This document shows, piece by piece, positions 1 to 8,644 of a stretch of DNA of 39,918 nucleotides. The stretch's first letter is position 1; the number at the start of each line of letters is the position of its first letter. Origin of the DNA: a virus; the IMG/VR virus record IMGVR_UViG_3300002835_000442, positions 1 to 39,918 of that record; one strand, 5' to 3'. The notes below the pieces were generated by a model that was given only the letters and a program-made list of their open reading frames with translations, was not told the origin of the DNA and did no database searches. The position numbers were made by a program, and so were the translations under genes.

Positions 1-282
1 ATCCGTCAAATCCTGGCCGAGGTTGACCGGCGCATGGAAAAGCTGATGGGCGTTGACGAGGACGAGGAGCCGAAGAACACGGTTCGTCGGGTATTCTCGG
101 CCCCGCGGAGTTCTCGCCCTGCGCCGCAGGAGAGGGGTTCGCTGAACGCGCAGGAGCGTGTGATTGCCGAGGCGATGTTCATGGGTGGGCGCGGTGCTTT
201 GGCTCGTTCGGCCAAGGACGCTCACGATCTCTATCTTAAACAGAAGCGCGCCCTGAGTAGGGTGGTTGCGGTGGAGGACTAA
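1..282 (+). CDS. C-terminal end of a structural-region protein (scaffold candidate), partial
   Basis: The reading frame is open from the first base of the window and ends at a TAA at 280-282, so the start lies outside. The visible 93 residues are hydrophilic and charged, with an acidic patch (VDEDEEP), an Arg/Pro-rich linker and a predicted helical Lys/Arg-rich end. The next gene starts at the base after the stop. A position between portal and capsid genes and a charged helical C-terminus fit a scaffolding protein, but no family signature is visible and this is only inference. Confidence 0.7.
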   Translation: MRQILAEVDRRMEKLMGVDEDEEPKNTVRRVFSAPRSSRPAPQERGSLNAQERVIAEAMFMGGRGALARSAKDAHDLYLKQKRALSRVVAVED

Positions 283-732
283 ATGTCGGAAGATACTGAA
301 GTTCCGGCCGGCGAGTCGGATTTTGCGATGCGCGGGCGTGGTAAGAAGCCGGTCAAGAAGGGTTCTCGATCCTGGGTTCCTGCCGCGCCGTTGGGCATCA
401 AAAGCCGAGATCCTGCTGCACGATTGCGTTGGGTTTCGACCGAGTCCGCAAACATGCTGAAGAAGCGTGCCGAGGGCTGGGAAATGGCGTCAAAGAACGA
501 CGCGGTTCACGATCGCCCGAATGGCGTCGAGAGCGGTGTCGGAACTTCAGCCGGCGTGCTGGAGTACAGGGATATGGTTCTGATGAAGATCCCCGAGGAG
601 ATGGCGCGTGCGCGAGAGGACTATTATCGCGAGGCCGCGCAACAGCAACTCGCCGGATTGACGGCCAGGGCCAAGAACGACATTCGCTCCAAGACCGGGG
701 CGGTGATCGACGGCGAAATTAAGATTGATTAA
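283..732 (+). CDS. Conserved small structural-region protein of unknown function
   Basis: This 149-residue protein starts directly after the preceding stop codon, with no gap. It has a basic N-terminal third (RGRGKKPVKKGSR), a central LRWVSTESANMLKKRAEGWE segment, and a C-terminal part with LMKIPEEMARAREDYY. The pattern 'RWV...kraEGWE...vLMkiPeE' resembles a family often found beside phage capsid genes; this is from memory and was not searched. No enzyme motif is visible. Its position just before the decoration and capsid genes suggests a head-assembly role. Confidence 0.75.
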   Translation: MSEDTEVPAGESDFAMRGRGKKPVKKGSRSWVPAAPLGIKSRDPAARLRWVSTESANMLKKRAEGWEMASKNDAVHDRPNGVESGVGTSAGVLEYRDMVLMKIPEEMARAREDYYREAAQQQLAGLTARAKNDIRSKTGAVIDGEIKID

Positions 733-749
733 CCTTTCAGGAGAAATCC

Positions 750-1346
750 ATGGCTAACGCTCCGTTCGGGCTGGTTCCCGTCCGGAACATGGCTGCGGGT
801 GGTGATCTTCCGACACGCATGTACCGCGTGACGGCGAGTGGCAACACCCAGGGCCTGTTCATCGGCGATCCGGTTCGCTTCAACCCCAACGGTCTCGGCG
901 TCGCTCGTCTTTCGGCCAACGCTGCCGCCAACACCCGCTGCCTGGGTGTGGTCGCGCAGATGGTTGACGACAACGGTCGCCCGCTGACCTTCAACCAGCC
1001 GACTCGCGGCCCGTTCCTTCCTGCCGGCACGTCCGGTTGGGCGGCGGTCTACGACAGCCAGCAGATCACGTTCATCTGCCAGGCTGACGGCTCTGCGGCT
1101 GAGACGCTCATTGGTCAGTATGTGAGCCTCACGGCGACGAGCAACGGCGGCAACACCGCTGCTGGCACGTCGATCATTCAGCTTCGCGTCGCTTCGGCTG
1201 ACACTTCGGCCAAAACGTTCCAGGTTCTGGGCGTCGCGCCGACCGAAAGCCGCGGACTTGGATCGTTCGCGAGTGCGAATGCATGGGGCAACACGGACAT
1301 CGACCTTGAGGTCCGTATCGCCCTGCACTCCCTGACCTCGACCTGA
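750..1346 (+). CDS. Putative head decoration/stabilisation protein
   Basis: This 198-residue protein has a strong ribosome-binding site (AGGAG, 739-743) seven bases before the ATG. It begins MANAPFGLVPVRN and is rich in Gly, Ala, Thr and beta-branched residues, with no membrane segment and no catalytic motif. Small beta-rich proteins of this size placed immediately upstream of the major capsid gene are commonly decoration or capsid-stabilising proteins. It is co-oriented with the capsid gene with a 15-base gap. The role is assigned from position and composition only. Confidence 0.75.
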   Translation: MANAPFGLVPVRNMAAGGDLPTRMYRVTASGNTQGLFIGDPVRFNPNGLGVARLSANAAANTRCLGVVAQMVDDNGRPLTFNQPTRGPFLPAGTSGWAAVYDSQQITFICQADGSAAETLIGQYVSLTATSNGGNTAAGTSIIQLRVASADTSAKTFQVLGVAPTESRGLGSFASANAWGNTDIDLEVRIALHSLTST

Positions 1347-1361
1347 TAGGGAGGACAGAAT

Positions 1362-2252
1362 ATGACGACTGGCACTTCCAATTTCCCCGAGCTTCTTTGG
1401 CCGGGGATCAGCACCATCTGGGCAGATACCTACCGCCGGTATCCGCCGCTGTGGAACCGCTACATGATCCTGCGCCGCTCGACCAAGGCGTTTGAGAAGG
1501 AACAGGGCGTGACCGGATTCGGCCTTGTCGGGCAGAAGACGGAGTCTGCTTCGGTTCCTTACGTGGACATGCTCCAGGGCTACCAGCGTGAGTACGTCAA
1601 CCTGACCTACGGTCTGGGGACGATCATCACGAAGGAGTTGATGGAGGACGAGCAGTACAATGTCATCAACAACGTGCCGCGGATGCTCGCGGAGTCGATG
1701 CGTCAGACCGAGGAGACTGTTTCCGCCTCCGTCTTCAATCTCGGCTTCACGACCATGGCGAGTGCGGACGGGGTGTCGTTCTTCAACTCGGCGCATCCCA
1801 ACGTCCGTGGTGGCACGCAGCGCAACATCCCGGCGGTTGCCTCTGATCTCACTCAGGCGTCGCTGGAACAGGCGTACATCGACATCCACGACTACTTCGA
1901 TGACAGCGGTCTTCGGATCAACCTCATGCCTGAGAAGCTGCTGGTCGCTCCGACCAACCGTTTCGTGGCTGAGAAGATCCTTGGGACGAAGTTTGCGGTG
2001 GGTTCTGCTGACAACGACATCAACCCGATGGCGGGCCAGCTTGACCTGATCGTGAACCCGTTCCTGACCGATCCGGACGCCTGGTTCATCCTGACGAACA
2101 ACAAGAGCGGCGCAACGTTCTATCGTCGGCGGAACGCGGAAATCACTCGCGACAACGAGTTTGACACCGAGAACCTCAAGACGAAGACGACGGCGCGCTT
2201 CGCGGTTGGCGTGACCGACTGGCGACACGGGTACGGCAGCGCCGGGGCGTGA
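1362..2252 (+). CDS. Major capsid protein (HK97-fold, Mu gpT-like)
   Basis: This 296-residue protein is preceded by GGGAGG (1349-1354). The pattern is that of gpT-type major head proteins. There is an N-terminal arm with FPELLWPGISTIW, a P-loop/E-loop-like segment (GFGLVGQKTESASVPY), a central helix with ITKELMEDEQY, and a C-terminal 'LLVAPTNRFVAEKIL' then 'NPFLTDPDAWFIL' and a final 'TKTTARFAVGVTDWRHGYGS'. Length fits a capsid protein without a large delta domain. A rho-independent terminator follows 19 bases after the stop, as is typical for a highly expressed capsid gene. Confidence 0.9.
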   Translation: MTTGTSNFPELLWPGISTIWADTYRRYPPLWNRYMILRRSTKAFEKEQGVTGFGLVGQKTESASVPYVDMLQGYQREYVNLTYGLGTIITKELMEDEQYNVINNVPRMLAESMRQTEETVSASVFNLGFTTMASADGVSFFNSAHPNVRGGTQRNIPAVASDLTQASLEQAYIDIHDYFDDSGLRINLMPEKLLVAPTNRFVAEKILGTKFAVGSADNDINPMAGQLDLIVNPFLTDPDAWFILTNNKSGATFYRRRNAEITRDNEFDTENLKTKTTARFAVGVTDWRHGYGSAGA

Positions 2253-2270
2253 GAACGCCTCGATGATGGG

Positions 2271-2296
2271 AAGGGCGGCTTTCGGGTCGCCCTTTT
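2271..2296 (+). terminator. Rho-independent terminator after the capsid gene
   Basis: A perfect 7-bp stem, AAGGGCG (2271-2277) pairing with CGCCCTT (2288-2294), encloses a 10-base loop and runs into a short T tract (2293-2296). It sits 19 bases after the stop codon of the major capsid gene, before a gene that has its own promoter-like sequence. Confidence 0.75.
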
Positions 2297-2328
2297 CATT
2301 TGGGGGGTCTTCCGCGCGAGTTGGCGTC

Positions 2329-2337
2329 TGTTATGAT
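2329..2337 (+). promoter_or_regulatory. Extended -10 promoter candidate for the triplicated structural gene
   Basis: TGTTATGAT (2329-2337) is an extended -10 element (TGnTATAAT-like, one mismatch in the hexamer). No good -35 is present, as expected for extended -10 promoters. It lies after the capsid terminator and 28 bases before the next start codon, leaving room for the AAGGGA ribosome-binding site at 2351-2356. This is read from consensus only. Confidence 0.5.
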
Positions 2338-2365
2338 GCCGGCATCCTAGCAAGGGATTCCCGAC

Positions 2366-3799
2366 ATGAGCCACAAAACGCAGTTCCTTGGACCTCTGGC
2401 CTCTGGGCTGGATACTGGAGCGCCCGCGACGACGACAAAGTCGTATGCCCGCTTCACGACATGGACGCCCATTACGACGCTTGGGGTGACGGATGCTGTT
2501 GCCGCAGTTATCCCAGGAGACGCAATCCTTTCTGAAATCAACATCTGGAAGGCTGGCTCATTCGTAGGCGAAGCGGTTTTTAAGTTTGCCTCTGTTACCG
2601 GCGGGTCAAAGAACCTTGGGCAGGTCACGGTAACCGCAACAAACTCGATCTATCGCGCATACACCAATTCGACCACGGCGCAGACCACGTTGCCGTATGG
2701 ACACGCCAAGGTTTCGGCCAATCCTACGCCGATTTATTACAGTATGAACCAGAGTTCCGGCACCTTAACGGCGCTGACCTCTGCGGCGTGGATCGAGATT
2801 GTGTACACCCGTGTTGGCCTTGCCGATCGACCTGACCTGGTTGCGGCGATGAAGGCGAATGACACGACCTTCCAGGGACCGATTATCAGCGGCGCTCAGG
2901 ATGTCGGCATTCCGGCGCGGGCGAGTTTCGGCAACCTTCAGACGGTCCAGCAGGTCACGGCGGCGGCGGCTCCTGTGACGGCACAGGTTGTGGGTGTGCT
3001 ACCGTATGGCGGTCAGTTGTCCGAGATCAACTTCTACAACAAGACGACGTTGCCTGGCGATGCGTTGGTTCGATTTGCCGCGGGGACTGACGGCGACAAC
3101 CTTGGCTCCGTATCGGTGTCGGCGGCTGGCGTTTACCGCGTGGCGCTAACGACTGCGCTGCGGACCATCCCGGCGTCCGTGAACACGGGGTCGTCGCAGC
3201 CGATCCGGATGAGCATCGTGTCTGGCAACGGGTCGTTTGCCACGCTTGCCGGCGTTGCGGAGATCGTCTTCACGCGCCACGGCCAGTCCGAAGGCTATGT
3301 TGGCGTCGGTCTAAAGGAAACGACTTTCCAGGGACCGATCGGCAGCGGGCGTCTGACGGGTCAGTTTGCCAACCGCCAGGACATTGGCTGGGGTCGCCTG
3401 TCGCGGCTGACGACGCGCATCACCAGCACGAACGGAGTGGTTTCGGGGCAGTTGGTCGGGTTCATCCCGATCGGGGCTGTTCTGAACGAGATCAACTACA
3501 TCGCTGCGACTGCCGCGGCTGGGCATGCAACGGTTCGGGCGACCAATCTCCAAGGGACGTTCACGTCTGACCTTTTCGGGTCTGTCGTGGTGTCTGGCGA
3601 GGGGGTCTGGTCTGTCGTGTCTTCGACTGCGCCGGTTGCGTTTGGATATACGGGTGTGAACCGTGCGGTGTCGGGTGCAACGGCCCAGCCGGTCTACATC
3701 CACGTTGCGGCGGCGTCTGGCAGCATTGCCGCATTGAGCGGGAACGCGGCGATCGAGATCGTCTATACCCGCCTCGACCCCTCGATCTACGGAGTCTGA
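2366..3799 (+). CDS. Virion structural protein made of three tandem homologous domains
   Basis: This 477-residue protein consists of three copies of one beta-rich domain of about 155 residues. Each copy opens with an FLGPL/FQGPI motif (Phe at residues 7, 169 and 321). Each continues through an 'iP.Ga.lsEIN' motif (ILSEINIW, QLSEINFY, VLNEINYI) and closes with an EIVYTR/EIVFTR motif. It lies between the capsid and the tail adaptor, with its own promoter candidate and after a terminator, so it may be made in a different amount from the capsid. Such repeats suggest a head fibre, decoration spike or tail appendage; the exact role is not identifiable. Confidence 0.85.
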   Translation: MSHKTQFLGPLASGLDTGAPATTTKSYARFTTWTPITTLGVTDAVAAVIPGDAILSEINIWKAGSFVGEAVFKFASVTGGSKNLGQVTVTATNSIYRAYTNSTTAQTTLPYGHAKVSANPTPIYYSMNQSSGTLTALTSAAWIEIVYTRVGLADRPDLVAAMKANDTTFQGPIISGAQDVGIPARASFGNLQTVQQVTAAAAPVTAQVVGVLPYGGQLSEINFYNKTTLPGDALVRFAAGTDGDNLGSVSVSAAGVYRVALTTALRTIPASVNTGSSQPIRMSIVSGNGSFATLAGVAEIVFTRHGQSEGYVGVGLKETTFQGPIGSGRLTGQFANRQDIGWGRLSRLTTRITSTNGVVSGQLVGFIPIGAVLNEINYIAATAAAGHATVRATNLQGTFTSDLFGSVVVSGEGVWSVVSSTAPVAFGYTGVNRAVSGATAQPVYIHVAAASGSIAALSGNAAIEIVYTRLDPSIYGV

Positions 3800-3800
3800 C

Positions 3801-4145
3801 ATGGCGCGCCCGAAACAATGGACGTTTTCCCCCGTTTCAGGGGGGACGACAACTATCTACTGGCCTGTGGATACCTGGGTCTCGACGCAAGAATACGCCT
3901 TCGTCTTCCGCCAGTTGTCGGGGACTGGATCGTACATGACGGGTTGCTCTGCGTCGTGGACCATTGACCGTGTGCTTGCCAATGGCGTGGCGTCGGCTCA
4001 TTTTGTTCAGGTGACTGCGTTTTCGACTGGAATTGCCTTTACCCATGAAGATCCAGCGTCATGCTTTCGTTTGACTATCCGTACTAGCGGTGCGGCGACA
4101 GTGGACATCATGGCGATGCAGAGCGGGCCTGAGCGCGTCTTCTGA
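3801..4145 (+). CDS. Small beta-rich structural-region protein
   Basis: This 114-residue protein starts right after the previous stop and ends in an overlap with the next start (TGATG-type). It contains alternating aromatic/beta segments (TTTIYWPVDTWVSTQEYAFV, ending GAATVDIMAMQSG) and no membrane helix or catalytic motif. It could be a minor virion component or chaperone for the neighbouring appendage proteins. I do not recognise a family. Confidence 0.7.
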   Translation: MARPKQWTFSPVSGGTTTIYWPVDTWVSTQEYAFVFRQLSGTGSYMTGCSASWTIDRVLANGVASAHFVQVTAFSTGIAFTHEDPASCFRLTIRTSGAATVDIMAMQSGPERVF

Positions 4146-4588
4146 TGAGTGGTTGGACAGAGCGGAACCGGTGGCGACGGGGTCGCTGGCTTGTCGTTGA
4201 CGACGAGTCCGGGGCCGTTCTGTACAACGACCAGGTTGTCCGCCGTTGGGACGGGATGTACGTCCGCAAGGACCAGGATGAGCCGATTGATCCCCAATGG
4301 TTCATCACGTCGGAGAACGACCCGACCAATGTCCCGTTCATCCGTCCCGACGAGCCGTCGCCGCCGGCTTGCAAGACACGGTTGGCGTACCAGAGTGACG
4401 GGCCGTGGGCGCAGTCGATCGGCACGATGGTCATCGAGGAGTCGTTCGTGGTGTTCCCTGAGACCAGATCCCCTGTGCGCCCGTTCCCTGGCTACAACCT
4501 GTACGTTGGCAGTTCGGTGAACAGCATGGAGATCGGCTGCTCCTTCATCGTTTTCCCTGACGGCGGGCCGTTCCCGCCAAGGAACTGA
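4145..4588 (+). CDS. Structural-region protein of unknown function
   Basis: This 147-residue protein overlaps the preceding stop by one base, which suggests translational coupling. It is acidic with a basic start (MSGWTERNRWRRGRW), a repeated 'WDGMYVRKDQDEP...DPQWFI' pattern of short aromatic beta strands, and a Pro-rich end (FPDGGPFPPRN). The WxGxxV-type segment looks like a small beta-barrel found in phage tail components, but that is impression only. It is packed between structural genes with two-base gaps. Confidence 0.65.
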   Translation: MSGWTERNRWRRGRWLVVDDESGAVLYNDQVVRRWDGMYVRKDQDEPIDPQWFITSENDPTNVPFIRPDEPSPPACKTRLAYQSDGPWAQSIGTMVIEESFVVFPETRSPVRPFPGYNLYVGSSVNSMEIGCSFIVFPDGGPFPPRN

Positions 4589-4590
4589 CC

Positions 4591-5196
4591 ATGGCACAGC
4601 AGGACAAAGCCACGCTCAAGCAAGCGTTCCAGACCGGCCAAAGCCCGACTGGCAGCGACTTTGCCAACCTGATCGATAGCCAGTTGAACCTGGCCGAAAC
4701 GGGAGAACAAACGGTCAACGGCTCTGTCAACTACGCTGGCGGCGCAACCTTTGCATCTCTGTCTGCGGCGACTGTCGGCGGGGCTGTGGGGACGTTCACC
4801 ACGCTCAACGCTGGATCGGCTTCGATCACGACGATCACCGCGGGGACGGCGACTTTCGCGCAGATCGGGTTCTCGGCTGGTGGCACGGTGACGCAGACCG
4901 GCGAAAAGACATCTGCCGTCACGCTGAACACGTTGTGCGGCACGATCACGATGTCGAACGCGGCGCTGACCGCAGCAACCGCTGTCACGTTCGCGTTGAA
5001 GAACTCGCGGATCGGACTGGCCGACACGGTGATCACCAACATCGTCTCGTCGGCAACCTTTGGGGCGTACGCCCTGACCGTCAGCAACATTCGTGCCAAC
5101 TCGGCCCGCATCTCGCTTCACAACCTTCAGTCTGCCGGGACGTTGTCTGAGGCGGTGCAGGTCCGCTTTGCCGTTCTGAAGACCCTCGATTCGTAA
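4591..5196 (+). CDS. Tail-fibre-like protein with shared N-terminal anchoring motif
   Basis: This 201-residue protein begins with a motif KATLKQAFQTG.sPTGSDFANLIDS (residues 6-30) that recurs in the two fibre-like proteins at 13436 and 14314. The rest is a low-complexity Ala/Thr/Ser/Gly-rich beta repeat (TFASLSA, GTFTTLNAG, ASITTITAG, TATFAQIG) with about 10-residue periodicity, as in fibrous phage proteins, then a compact C-terminal domain. It probably forms a trimeric fibre or adaptor attached through the N-terminus. It sits directly before the tail adaptor gene. Confidence 0.75.
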   Translation: MAQQDKATLKQAFQTGQSPTGSDFANLIDSQLNLAETGEQTVNGSVNYAGGATFASLSAATVGGAVGTFTTLNAGSASITTITAGTATFAQIGFSAGGTVTQTGEKTSAVTLNTLCGTITMSNAALTAATAVTFALKNSRIGLADTVITNIVSSATFGAYALTVSNIRANSARISLHNLQSAGTLSEAVQVRFAVLKTLDS

Positions 5197-5205
5197 GGAT
5201 GACTG

Positions 5206-5919
5206 ATGAGTTCGCCTTATCTGACCGTCCTAGAGGTCGTTAACGAGGTTTGCGATCGCATGAATGTGCGTCGCGTCTCGGCCACAACGGCCAACCTGTT
5301 CACCCGCAACTGCGTCAACCTGATCAACGACATCGTCGAGGATCTCTGCGACTTTGGGGTCTGGAACGAGCTACAGGCGTCTGCCGCGGTGACGATGGTC
5401 AGCGGCCAGTCGATCTACAACATCCCGACAACGGCCCTGGTGACTGCCAAGCAGTACATCCACTCCGTGCAGGAGGTGTACGTCTCTGGCCGGATTGCCT
5501 CGCTTGAGCCGATCTCGGACAAGAACGAGTTCCGCCTTCTGACGCGCACGCTGTCCATGGGGACGCCGTCGCGCTACACGATCGATGGCACCGACTCCCT
5601 GGGCAACCCCCGCATCGGCTTCTTCCCGCGTCCTGGAGGCTCCTACGACGGGCAGACGGCCCATGTCAGGTTCCAGGTTCTGCCTCCGAAGTACGAGGCT
5701 GGTGCGGACGACAACGTGGTCATGCCCTTCCCTGGGCGCGTGGTCGTCGCTGGCTTGCATGCCGGCGCTGTCCTCGATGAGTCTGGCGGCGTGCAGACCG
5801 ACCAGTACAAGGCAATCCAGGCGCGGTACTTCATCCTCCGCAACAACAGCCTGGGACGGCAGACCGCGAAGACCGGCGAGTTCACCCGGTTCCAGCCTGG
5901 GATGACGACGAGGACGTAA
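5206..5919 (+). CDS. Tail adaptor (T7 gp11 tail-tubular-A-like)
   Basis: This 237-residue protein has an N-terminal helical part (LTVLEVVNEVCDRM...LINDIVEDLCDFGVWN) typical of gp11-like adaptor proteins that dock on the portal. It then has beta-rich segments with 'YNIPTTALVTAKQYIHSVQEVYV' style head-tail joining folds and a C-terminal helical region. It overlaps the nozzle gene by one base. Size, helical N-terminus and pairing with a 693-residue nozzle-like gene match the tail-tubular A/B pair of short-tailed phages. Confidence 0.75.
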   Translation: MSSPYLTVLEVVNEVCDRMNVRRVSATTANLFTRNCVNLINDIVEDLCDFGVWNELQASAAVTMVSGQSIYNIPTTALVTAKQYIHSVQEVYVSGRIASLEPISDKNEFRLLTRTLSMGTPSRYTIDGTDSLGNPRIGFFPRPGGSYDGQTAHVRFQVLPPKYEAGADDNVVMPFPGRVVVAGLHAGAVLDESGGVQTDQYKAIQARYFILRNNSLGRQTAKTGEFTRFQPGMTTRT

Positions 5920-8000
5920 TGGGCGAGCGGTTCTACGACATCGCGAAGCGGGGTCTGGCGACCAACTTCACCGAGACCGAGATCCCGGTTGACTACGCTT
6001 TGCGGTTCCGGAACCGGTTCATCAACGCTGCTGGTGGTGCAGAGAAGCGTCCCGGCTACGTTGCCCTGCCCGCGGATATCCCGACCAAGGGGACGGTGAC
6101 GGGCATCCATGAGTACGTGGACGGGGATGGCAATGAGACCCTGTTCTGCTCTGCGGACGGCGCGATCTTTCGGTACAACGGTTCGTCTGCCTGGACAGAG
6201 GTCTACGCCTTCACGACGGCTGCGCGGGTGCGGTCGATCCAGTTCTCAAACAAGCTGGTGTTCTGGAACGGCTATGACCGCCAGGTATCGATTGATAGCG
6301 TCACGGCGGACTTCCAGCGCCTTGATGCCGTCATGGAGCAGGGGTTCTGCGGGTCTGCGACCTCTGCGGCGGCGCTGACGGATGCGGACATCGCGGATTG
6401 GACGGCGCAGACCTTTGTCACGGTGGGCGACATTGTCTTCAACGCCAAGCGCGGGGCCTATGGGATCGTGACGGCTGTGACCTCTGCGCGGGTCAGCCAC
6501 ACGTCGATCTCGGCAAACGCGCAGGGCTTCGGCAACACGACGACCCCTGTCAGCGGCGGCGGGATCGGCGGCGAGCCGGTTGCCGGGGACGGATACAAGA
6601 TCTTCGACAGCATCGAGTTGAACATTGTCGAGTCTGACGGCATCAAGGACAACGTGGCGATCGTGACCTCGGCGGTTGCGACGGCTTCGGGGACGTATGT
6701 GTCCGTTTCCGCTGACCGGGTGTCGAACTGGCTGAAGACCGAGATCCGCCCCCTGGACATCGTCCACAACACGACGCGCGATGCCGGGAGCTTTGTTCAC
6801 CGGGTCGTGTCGTCGGGGATCTTTCTTTCGCCGGCAATCTCAACCATGACGGCGGGCGATACGATCGTCCTCTACAAGTCTGCGATGCCGCTGGCGTCCT
6901 ACATCCACGTCCACTTCGGGCGCGCGTGGATGGTCGATGGCCGGAACAGGCGTCTGATCGTCGCGTCTGGCGAGGACGACATTGAGGATTTCACGGTCGA
7001 TTCAGAGACGCTCGAGGCGCGCACGGTTGACATGGGGTCTCAGCAGGACGGGGCCGATGTCGTCAAGGCGCTTGAGAGCTTCCAGAACTACCTGATCGTT
7101 GGCACGGAACGGGCGATTTTCGCCTACCGCGGCACTAGCCCAACCGATCTTGCCCCCGCCGGCCTGTTCCCCCAGGGGCTTGTCGGGCCGGATGCCTTCG
7201 TGAACACCGGCAACGATGTCTCGTTCGTCGGGTATGACGGGCTGCTAAGTATCAGTCTACTGATAAACACCAATAATTTGCAGCGGGCGAACCTTTCGGA
7301 GCCGATCAAGAACACCTTGCGCGGGATTATCCGTGAGGTTGTCGCGGCCAACCCGAATGAACCTGACATTCAGGTCATCAACTACCAGCGGCGAAGCTGG
7401 GTTGTGATGAAGATCGCCAGCAAGCTGTACATCTACAACTATGCCAACTTCCTGTCGGACGACGGGCGTCTGCTGGCTGGCGCGAGTTGGTCTGACTTCG
7501 ATGGGCAGATCGGCTTGCAGCGGACCATGGCTGTGCGCGCGAACTCGGACCTCGCCTTGGGCGGCGCTGGCGGCAAGGTGTATCTGTTCGACCAGGACAC
7601 CTACACGGATGCCGGGGCGACGTATCCGACCGAATACATGACGGGTTGGTTGACGCTGGAGGAGCCGCGCAAGACCAGCCGGGTGAAGATCGGCAGTTTC
7701 ATCATCCCCAATTACCAGGTGAGCGGCGAGGTGGTATACACCATCGAGGCTACCGGGGATTTTGACATGCTGTCGTTGGATTCGGTGAGCGTCACGGCGC
7801 GCGAGGACATTGGTGGCCGTCCTGTGGGCGTCTACACGATTGGTTCGGTGCCGATCGGCACGGCGCAGACGATGGGCCAAAAGACGCCGTTGCGGTGGCG
7901 TGGGAAGTCGTTCCGGCTTTCGTTCCGGACGCAGGATTCGGCGGGGCCGGATGTGTTGGCGGGGTTCTCTGTCTACGCCGAGATACTAGGGAGACGATGA
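5919..8000 (+). CDS. Tail nozzle (T7 gp12 tail-tubular-B-like)
   Basis: This 693-residue protein carries the hallmark N-terminal nozzle motif: an NRFINAAGGAEKRPGY segment (about residues 31-46, compare the 'N..GG...RPG' motif of gp12/gp10-type nozzles). Beta-propeller-like blades follow, such as LFCSADGAIFRYNG, LVFWNGYDRQVSID, RAIFAYRGTSPTDL and SFVGYDGLLSIS. A C-terminal jelly-roll-like part ends in FSVYAEILGRR. It is located straight after the adaptor with a one-base overlap, and it forms the channel through which DNA leaves. A small AT-rich patch with a perfect palindrome lies inside at 7250-7265. Confidence 0.85.
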   Translation: MGERFYDIAKRGLATNFTETEIPVDYALRFRNRFINAAGGAEKRPGYVALPADIPTKGTVTGIHEYVDGDGNETLFCSADGAIFRYNGSSAWTEVYAFTTAARVRSIQFSNKLVFWNGYDRQVSIDSVTADFQRLDAVMEQGFCGSATSAAALTDADIADWTAQTFVTVGDIVFNAKRGAYGIVTAVTSARVSHTSISANAQGFGNTTTPVSGGGIGGEPVAGDGYKIFDSIELNIVESDGIKDNVAIVTSAVATASGTYVSVSADRVSNWLKTEIRPLDIVHNTTRDAGSFVHRVVSSGIFLSPAISTMTAGDTIVLYKSAMPLASYIHVHFGRAWMVDGRNRRLIVASGEDDIEDFTVDSETLEARTVDMGSQQDGADVVKALESFQNYLIVGTERAIFAYRGTSPTDLAPAGLFPQGLVGPDAFVNTGNDVSFVGYDGLLSISLLINTNNLQRANLSEPIKNTLRGIIREVVAANPNEPDIQVINYQRRSWVVMKIASKLYIYNYANFLSDDGRLLAGASWSDFDGQIGLQRTMAVRANSDLALGGAGGKVYLFDQDTYTDAGATYPTEYMTGWLTLEEPRKTSRVKIGSFIIPNYQVSGEVVYTIEATGDFDMLSLDSVSVTAREDIGGRPVGVYTIGSVPIGTAQTMGQKTPLRWRGKSFRLSFRTQDSAGPDVLAGFSVYAEILGRR

Positions 8001-8638
8001 TGGCTTTCGGTTTTCTGAAGGATGCGCTTGGCCTTGCGGGAGCCGCTGTCGGTGTCGGGTCGTTGTTCGGCATGGGCCGGGACAAGGGTTCCCGGCAGAT
8101 GAATGAACTGGCCAGCCGTCAGGCAGCGATTGCCGAAGCCCTGGCCAACCCCAACAGCCCGATGCTCCAACAGGCCCGCGCTCAGGCGATGGAGCAATCT
8201 CGTACGGCGCAGTTGCAAGAGCTTCGGGATTACATGAATGCAGCGCAACGCAAGGCTAGGCGGTTTCAGTCTGGTGGGCGGGCGTCGTTTTATGCGGGCA
8301 GTCCTCGGCGCGACGAGGCGATCTTTCGGGTTTTGACGGAAGCAGGGCAGAATGAAGCGGCGCGGGCTAGCCAGGCCGCACGCAACCAGTTGCTTCAATC
8401 TGCTCAGGGGTATGGCTCTGCTCTGGAAGGCTTGGGTGGCGTTGCCAATCGCCGTGCTGGCGCGCAAGAGCAGCGGATGATTGGGATTGCGAGCGGCTTG
8501 GCTGGCCTTGGCGAACTTTCTGGCCGGGTGCCGAAGGTGTTTGGACAGACCAGTCCTGTCCAGGGCAACGTGAACGAGCCGCCGGCACAGAGGCCCAGCT
8601 TTACGGTTGGCCAGCCCACGTATCAACCTTTCCGGTGA
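7997..8638 (+). CDS. Ejection (internal virion) protein candidate 1
   Basis: The start is taken at the ATG at 7997, which overlaps the nozzle stop (ATGATG) and follows an AGGGAG site at 7988-7993. The much longer reading frame opening at 7895 would run inside the nozzle gene. The 213-residue protein has a hydrophobic Gly/Ala-rich segment near the N-terminus (FLKDALGLAGAAVGVGSLFG). A long Gln/Ala/Arg-rich helical region follows (NPNSPMLQQARAQAMEQS), then a Pro-rich tail. Small helical proteins with an amphipathic or hydrophobic start after the nozzle gene match T7 gp14-like ejection proteins by position and character. Confidence 0.75.
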   Translation: MMAFGFLKDALGLAGAAVGVGSLFGMGRDKGSRQMNELASRQAAIAEALANPNSPMLQQARAQAMEQSRTAQLQELRDYMNAAQRKARRFQSGGRASFYAGSPRRDEAIFRVLTEAGQNEAARASQAARNQLLQSAQGYGSALEGLGGVANRRAGAQEQRMIGIASGLAGLGELSGRVPKVFGQTSPVQGNVNEPPAQRPSFTVGQPTYQPFR

Positions 8639-8644
8639 GGCGTC

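Noticed and set aside
729-2228. 499-residue minus-strand frame opposite the decoration and capsid genes
   Set aside because: Arg/Val/His-rich shadow of strong plus-strand genes that have ribosome sites and family features; no own ribosome site.
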